This document shows, in pieces, positions 26,901 to 35,900 of a stretch of 64,000 nt of DNA. Made by a program: the position numbers and the translations under genes. Position 1 is the first letter of the stretch; each line of letters starts with the position of its first letter. The notes under the pieces were generated by a model that saw nothing but the letters and a program-made list of their open reading frames with translations, was not told the origin of the DNA and made no database searches. The stretch is from Eublepharis macularius (Eukaryota; Chordata; Lepidosauria; Squamata; Eublepharidae): NCBI RefSeq assembly GCF_028583425.1, contig NC_072796.1, positions 125,709,464-125,773,463 on the forward strand, written 5' to 3'.

Positions 26901-29900
26901 AACTATATTGTACTCTACTGATCCAGCAAGCTGAGGGCCTGAATCAATGATTTTATCAATAGCAGATTTTTCAGAGGTAGTGCAAATCTAGGGAGAGAAA
27001 AGTGTTGATAATTAATCATATTTGCATATGCCGTTTTTAAAAATTTCCCTTTTAATCCACTTCAAGAACCTATTGTTGAGTTAACAAGCAGGAAATAAAT
27101 ATTAAAACAAAGTTTCATTACAGAAAGATTTTTTCCCCACTCTCAGAGCTCTACAATTCAGTCACCCAATGGATATGACTGGCAATACATTCAGGACAAA
27201 GACAGCAATTCTAAATAGGTATATTTGGAAGTAAGCCCCATTTTATTCAATGGGTTTACTTCCAGGAATGTGTTCTCATGATCGCACCAAAAATAAAGAA
27301 CTTTTCCCAACACTTAACTACTTTATGAGATTTATCTATGATGTAGCAAATGGCTAGTAGCGTTGATGGTTTTAACAATATCAGGCAAGTTCAAGGAGGG
27401 CAAGCATATCTACAGCTGAAAGGAACATCCCTGTTCAGAGGCAGTACACCTTTGGATATTTGATGCTGGGGGACACAATTTAGGTCAAAGGACCAACTCC
27501 ATCTGATAAAAGCACCAGAAAAAAGCACGGCAATTAAGCAGTATTTTCAGAAGCAGGCAAGACTCACTGGTTTTGGCTGCGACAGCTAAAGTTATGTTCA
27601 CAATCCATACAACGACTGGACCCAAATCAGGAAAAGCTGCCGTAACTGTAAAGCCAGTATGTCAAAATGTATTTGCTACAGTAGTGCTTTTGTAAACTTA
27701 ACAGCCAGCACTTTTACATTCCTGAATTTGGGGTAACTCAGAGCATGCACTCAAAGTTCAGGTATAGGTAAACTCAGAAACTACGGAATACCTTTATGTC
27801 ATCCTCGGTTATGTAGCCAGCTTGTACCACCCACCAAGCCTCTATGGCAATTTCCACTGGCTTCATGGGTAGCAGATCACGAGCAGACTTCCTTCTGAAA
27901 AATTTCTGCAGTGGTACAATCCATTTGAAATTGCACATGTCAAAAACAAGAAGGAAGCAACCAGTTTACTACCTTATAATAAGCAGCTAACAAATGTTCC
28001 CTATCTTCTGAAGGCAGAATACTTGGGCATCTAAACCCAGAAAAAGGCACACTAGCTCACAGCTGATTGCTCCCCATTTTTACCATTAACTCCCAAAATT
28101 ATCTCTCTGAAAAAATTATTTACACACCACTTTGGTGCATTTTTATAGAACTCTTTATGTTTAAAAAGAGCAAATGTGATTAGCTCTAGAGACAGAAGAT
28201 GCTGTGCTTCTGCAATATGCTTCAGATTCACAAAAGGAAGCTGCAGGAGATTATTAAATAAGATTTTTTGAACTGTAATGGACATTGCACTTCTGTAACC
28301 TGAAGGCAAGGCTCACACAAAGCACTCCCGAGTTGGGACGCTGTGATTGACTGCTTGGTTCCAAATGTAAACTCGCTGACAGGAGTTTATCACAGCGACA
28401 CTTCACAGTTGCACTAACACTCTGTAAGTCTCCAGCCACAGTTAAAGGAGGTGGTTTTAATCTATACATTCCTCAATGTCTTGCACCCACAGTTCAAATG
28501 AGACTTCTCCCCTCACTAGGTTGCTCCACTAGGTTCCATCACAAACTGCAAACTCAGTATAACTATTTAATTAAAAAATTATAGCCTCTCTTTCCTCCTA
28601 GTAGTCCAAAGTGCTTAACCAGAAAACCCATCAAGTCATAGCAACAAATCAAATAAAAATACCCTCCGTAAGACTCACTAGATGAAACAAGATAAAATGT
28701 CACAGAAATGTTCCTTCCCATAAAGGAAGGTCTTCGTGGTCCCTCTACAGGCCAGCAGGGAGAGACTCCTACAGTTCTCCAGGGGAAGCTTATTCCACAA
28801 CAGTGCAGAGGGAGAAGGCATGTGAGTAGGTGCTGGTACCACCTTGAAGGATGGCACCAACAAATGTTGCAGTATAACTGGGGTGAGAGCTCATATGGTG
28901 ACAGATGGTCCTGAAGAGCTTGAAAGTATGAATCAATGCTCTGAACTGGGCCTGGAAGCTAACAGAAAATCTCTTATAAAGGAGTAGCTAACCCAACTCT
29001 TTCAGAAGTGCTGCAAAGCTTTTAATTCGGCAGGCGTTCTGCTGAGCTCAACCATGTTAGATGTCAAACTATGTTGTGCTACGTTTACCTATGCTATTGC
29101 TTTTGACAAGTGCTGTGTGCGCTACAGAATTGTTAATTTTAGACCTGCTGGTGAACGGTAGAGGAAACAAAATTGAACACGTACTTTTGATGATCGACAC
29201 TGGTTCATTAGATCAATGTACTGGTTTCTTCCTATGCCAAGAAGCCTTAGGCCTGAAAAAAATTAAATTACAATTGTAAAACTTATTCAGGGACACAGGA
29301 ATATAAATCCCTTACACTCTTTCTATCTTTTGCTTTGTGGCCAAACAGGAACCTTTTAGCGAGGCCACTAGGAATGCCAGTTATTACTGGTGTGGATCCT
29401 ACCAGTATCCCACCTCTTCACCAAGCAACTTTACGACTTCCTTCAGTTCTATTAAAAGAGAGTCTTCCTCCAGCTAAGAACCATTCCTCCAACTGAAGGT
29501 CTACTTACATTGGAGGAAAACTTGTTAAGTTGAAGGAAGTTTCCTCAGCTTAAGGCCTGATTCCCCACCCCTGTCTCTTCTTCCAGCCAGAACCTCTTAC
29601 TGGTCAACAATTCAGAAAACCAAGATCCTTCTTATCAAATGAAGAAATTATTCAAAGAAGCTAGCACTTGCTCCAACAGCTGTTGTGGTGTTATTCTGGA
29701 GGTCATTTGGTGATGAATGAATTAAACTGATCCTCTGAAATGGTGTTAATCTTGCTGACCTTTTCACTGACCTTTACAGCTGAGTGTATTGCTGTTTCTG
29801 CTATTGCAGCTGCCTGAGGGTACAGCGTTTTTGGGGAGGGGGGCTGCCATATTTATAGGGTTGGATCCCCAAAAGATTTCCATGCACACTAGAACACCTT

Positions 29901-32900
29901 AGTAGATAGGTGAGGAAGTTATCAACCAAATAAATATATTTATCAAAAGTCAACGTACTGACTTGTGCTCTGCTGTTCTATTTCTTCCATCATTTTGGTG
30001 TTCATTTGTCAAGAACCTCTTTCTTACTCAACTGTAAACATGAGGCTCTTAACCCTAATTTCAAAAGCACTGTTAACAAGTGTAGCACCTTTAAAACTAT
30101 CACACAGATGTACTTTTGAAACTAAGCAGAAAACGGGGAAGGTGGGTTTTTTAAAAAGTATTTTTTGGAATGAATGTTTATTTAGCCCATGGGAAAAAGA
30201 AAACAATCATGCACTTACAGTCTGCAGCAGTGAAATTGGGCAAAGAATCATAGCTCTTTTCACTGTTCATTATATCCTTTATAAAGAAAGAGGAGAAAAG
30301 ATAGTGTCAGTTCATAAATATACATTTGAAGTTATTTTATACAGAGCATGGCCACTGGTTCATATAGATCAGTATTGTCTGCTTTGAGTCAGTGATTATT
30401 CAGGGTCTCAGACTGAGGTCTCATCATTGGGTTTTCAAGGTAAGAGATGAATGTGAAAGTTGGACGAAAGCATTCATTTGAAATGTGATCCTGGAGAAGA
30501 GTTTTGCAGATTCCATGGATAGCCAAAAAGACAAGAGGGTTCTAGATCAAATCAAGCCTGAATTCTCCCTAGATGCTAAAATGACAAAACTGAGACTATC
30601 ATAGTTTGGTCACATCATGAGAAGACAAGACTCTCTGAAAAAGCCAATAATGCTAGGAAAAGAGGAAGACCCAAAATGAGATGGCTTGACTCAATAAAAA
30701 AAGCCACATCCTCCAGTTCACAGGATCTGAACAAGTTGGTTAACAATAGGATCTTTTGGAGGTCTTTCATTCATTGGATCACCATAGATCAGAGGGGACT
30801 TGATGGCACATACCAGAGATCTTTCCTAATAATGCTTGTGAAAACCTTTACTTGGATCTTCTGCATACCAAATATGTGTTCTGCCACTGAACCACAGCCC
30901 TTACCTACTCCAGTCACTACAGTCTCTTACTTCATAAGTGTGAAATGCTTTTTACATCAGTAAAAACACTATTTTAGTTTCTGACATCTAGTTGCTTAGC
31001 GGTGTTTTTTTCTGTTTATATGTCTGTGTTTGCTATAAAGTAATATTCCCTCACCCAAATATAGAACCTAGAATTAGAAGCATGCCTGTTCATAAAAATG
31101 TAATGCTGGCTTTAAAGAAACAATAAAAGAAACAACCAGGTGTAAGGTGGAAGAATTTATTAAGGGTTTTTTTTTTATCCCAAGTATTATAGTCCCAGAA
31201 TTTAGAGGTGTGCAGTGGATGTCATGTTAATTTCAAATTAAGGAGGTGATCTGTACATGCAAGTGATGAACTTGCTTCCCCTAATAAAATGGATGGCGTG
31301 TGTGTGTGTGAAAGTGTGATTGTGGAGCTCCCCAAGCCATCAAATCAGGAAAGAGATGCACATGCAATAAAATTGTGTGACCCTAACAATCTTCTTGCAC
31401 TTATTTGCAAGCTATTCTGTGCATTTTCTTATTCATCACATTAATATCTGGCAATGAACATAGGCTCTCTGCCACTGTATCATTCTCAGAAATACACTGC
31501 ACTGTATGTTAAAAAGAGGGGGAGGCTTGTCAAAGGACACCCAGTGATCTTCATATCCTAGCTGGGATCTGAACCCGGGTTTCCCTAAACCGAAATCACC
31601 CCACCTCACTTCTGAGAATAGTCCAGATTAAAAACTAGACTAAATATTGTCACTTATATTAAATATTAAATGCTACAACATTTGGAACAGCTAACGTCAG
31701 ATATAATATGGCAAAATATAAAGAAGTGGAGCAGGACTGAAGACTTTTGGGATATCATGAAAGAGATGCAGTCTTTCATTCAGCACACCAGGTGTAAGTC
31801 TAGCCTGAGGCAACTTAAATAGCAGGAAAAAATCATGATAGAAACACAACTGGGAGGAGGCAGACCAAGAGGAATTGCCACCTTGAAACATCTTATAGAA
31901 AGGGTGGAATTCAAACATGACAGTAAATAACCACCAGTGCTATTCCTTACAAAATGCTGCTGTAGCAAGAACTTTGGCACACAAGCCACTGTATACTCCA
32001 TGGCATTAATGCACATCCACAAGATGGAAGGCATAAATGACCTGTTCTAACTGATGGAACTCAACGGCAGAATAACAATTAGAAAAGTACTGGGAACTAA
32101 CTGCAGTCATAGGTAATTATCAATGCATTCTGCACCGCATTAAACAACGTCCTTCCCACTGAATGAAACTCAGGTACTTTTTGTCACTTTCACTGGTTAT
32201 ATTTGCAGGATAGTGCATCCATATTGCAACTGTCTGTGTGGGTCTAGGGGGACTGCGTTTCCTGCAGCTTATTACCGGCAGTAGCCTGGTGAAAAGCTAA
32301 CAATAACAGACATATGACTCCGGCTGGCAGGTATTATGTTCCGCTGCAGTGGCATAAACTGCTACCAAGGCACAATGTTTCCTATTGAAGCATTTTTTCA
32401 AACTTACCTCCATTATTCCTGTGTAGTATGAAAAGGGTGTTATCCTCAGGCCTTTCACCATGATATCAGACAAGTGGTAGGGGTATAACATGAGATGATC
32501 TCTACTGTATCTTAACAGTTCTTCGTAGTACCTGCGTTCGTCTTTCTTGACATGCTTAACTGAAAGAGAAGAGACCTGTAACATGTGGCGCCGTAATTTG
32601 TTTAGAATGTATAGATTTTTGTTAGAGGCCAAGCAAAGCATGGCAAGTCCCAAGGCAAACAAAGTCCATTTGCGGAGGGATCTGGAGTGTTCTCCATGTA
32701 TCTGCACAAGAAATAAAAAGGCAGAAAAGGGGAGGGGATTGTATCATTTCACACTGTTATGAGGAATAAAGGATAATCTTGAGATGTATGTGCACCCTGC
32801 TTTTTCTTTCAAACTTTTCCACATAACATCAACCCTAAATCGATGGACCTTAATTGAAAACAACGTAAGAAGAGCTCTGCTGGATCAGGCCAGTAGTCCA

Positions 32901-35900
32901 CCTAGTCCAGCATCCTTTCTCACACACTAGCCAACCAGTTACTCTGGTGGGCTAAGAACAGGGCACAGAAACCGAAGCCTTCCACCGATGTTGCCTCCTG
33001 GCACTGGTACTCAGAGGTTTACTGCCTCTGAATGTTGTGGTTCCCTTTAGTCATCATGGTTAGCAGCCGCTAATAGACCTTACATCCATGAACCTGTCTA
33101 ATTCCCTTTCAAAGCTGGAAATGCTTGTGACCATCACTACATCCTCTGGCAGTGAATTCCACATCTTAATCACTTGCTGTGTAAAGAAACATTTCCTTTT
33201 GTCCGTCCTGAGTATACTGTCCACCAGCTTTACTGGACATCCTCAAGTTCTAGCATTTGGGGAGAAGGAAAAAAGATCTGTCTACTCTTTCTATCCTGTG
33301 CATAATTTTATAAAGCTCTATCGTGCCCCCCCCTTTAGGTGTCCCTTTTCTAAACTAAAAAGTCCTAGACTTTTCAGCCTTGCCTCATAGGAAAGGTGTT
33401 CCAACCCCTTAATCATCTTGGTTGCCCTCTTTGGTACGTTTTCCAGCTCTGCAATGTCCTTTTCGAGATGCAGTGATCAGAAATGCACGCAGTATTCCAA
33501 ATGAGGCTGTGCCATAGATCTATCCAGGGGTGTACATAAGAGGAGCCCTGCTGGATCAAACTAGAGGTCCAGCTAGTTCAGAATCGAGTTTTAAACAGAG
33601 GCAAACTATTTGCCCTGGAGGCCCAGCAAACAGGTTTTTTCCTCGATGTTGCCACATAACATTGGTATTTAGAAGTTTACTACTTTTAAATCAGGAAGTT
33701 CCTTTTAAAATATATTTATAACAACAACAACAACAAGGCTTATATACCTCTCTTCTAGACAGATTAGTGCCCCACTTAGAGTAGTGAATGAAATCAGTGT
33801 TCTTATTATCCCCACAATACAGCTGGGGAACTGGGGCTGAGAGGAGTGGCTGACCCAAGGCCACCTGCTGAGCTCGTGGCAGCAGTGGGATTTGAACCAG
33901 CAGAGTGCTGATTCACAGCACAATCACTTAATCATTATGCTACGGCTGCTCTCTCCAGTGCCATTATTTTAAAATGTATGCACTTACTGAAGTACAAAGC
34001 AGGTCACTAATTGTGTGCATATTCTGGCCACAGTTCTGATGTACTGTCTAGTAGAGTGCAACAATTCCCCGTTCCTCCTCCTCTCAATTGTTCACACAAT
34101 TTGTGTCATTTTTTGGGCTCTCTTTAAAAGCTGCTTGGAGATCATGCTCTTCTAAGCTTCCCAAGCATTTGTTAAAGTTACAACATTCATTTTCAAGAAC
34201 ACCTCCCTTCCCTCAATTTTGTACTTATGTACTCACCTAAGTTATTTCGGTACCGTAGCTGATTGCGGATACTATAGAGTACAACCTGCTTTTCATATTC
34301 TCTCTGTGAGTTTCCAAGACCCTATGAAACAAAACACACCAATTTAGTTAACATGCAGATAGCTGAATGCATAATACTAGAGGTTTTTTTAAAAAAAGAA
34401 AACCAAATTCTTGTCCTGACCCTGGACAATCAGGCATAAATGTCACTTATCTCTATGGTATTTACTTTAAAACTAAATTAGTGAGTTTAAGACTGCAGCC
34501 TTGGTATTACAAAACACTGCTGAGCCTAAAAAGCTGATACAAAGAAAAAAAAAAGTTAAGAAGTAGTTTACCTACCAGAGTGGTAGGTAACTTTACAATT
34601 CGGTCTAGCTGAAAATTGAGCTAAAAATTTACCCTTAGCTGAAGAGTTACAATTAACTGCTTGGACTTTTACCTATGGTCAAATGTTATATTAATTCAGC
34701 CTGGTTTACAGTGATATAAACAATAGGGATAATTAAGCCAAGTCTACCTTGCACTACTACAACAAAAAACTACACAGATTGTGTTTTTACTATCCTTTCT
34801 TCACATCAGTATAGAACTCATGATCAGCAAAGAAATTGCTCATTAGACAGCTGTTTTTCTTTTATAACAAAAGTGTATTATACGTAACATTCACATTACA
34901 TGGTTTTCATTTATAATGACCTTCACCACTACAGACTCAATAATGAGAACAACCATAACTTGATCTTACATATTTACAAGTCTGTAAGTACTCCTAAGTG
35001 TAGTTGCTGCCTAACTACCTTGATTAGTACACATCTGATAGGGGTGGGGGAAAAGAGTAAGCTGGATCCTAACCACACTTTTTTCTTGCAGAAGACCCTT
35101 CTGCCATTGGAAAGTTGTGTGTGTAATATTGTCAAATTCCCTCTCCCCTTTACAAACCCACATGCTCTTCTTGGAAGTCCACTGACCTTTGGGGGACATG
35201 ATTTTGGGAGGCACTGCATGCTGCCATGGGATGGAAAAGGCAGGAAAGTTTGCTTGTACTCACTTTAGATAACAACCATCCCTATATGACTAAGATTGCA
35301 GAAGGTAGTCATGTGTTACTACAATTAAGAATTCAGAAGAGAAAAGCAGCATTATAAGCCATTTTGGCAAAAAAGACAGTGCTGCAAAAAGCAGTATGAG
35401 CACAGCTACCTAGTGGCACAGAGTATTACAATGCTAGAGTGACATGTTGGGATTCATATTTGTTGGACACCGGTGGGGATAAAAGAGGCTGGTAGGAAAC
35501 ATATGAATAGTGACAATCCTAAACTAGTGTTATAAAAATCCAGAAACATATGTCAGTAAGTATCACAAATATTTGCTTTTCTGTGTCTGAAAAAAGGCTC
35601 ATCTATTGCAGAAGTCATTCACATATGAATATTAATGTTCACTGTACTACAGACCTTCAATATATCAAGGCTCCCCAATTTTCTGAGCCTGCAGGCACCT
35701 TTAAAATTCTGACACAGGGAAGTAAGCACAACAAAGTACCACCACATGAGGTGAAGCCAACCACAAAATGATCACTACAGGAGGCAGAGCCACGTACACA
35801 GAAGCCTGTACATATATACACATACATAATATAAATGATTTTCCAGTGTCATCATTTAAAAATATATGCAACTACCGAAGTTCAAAGCCACTTACAAATA

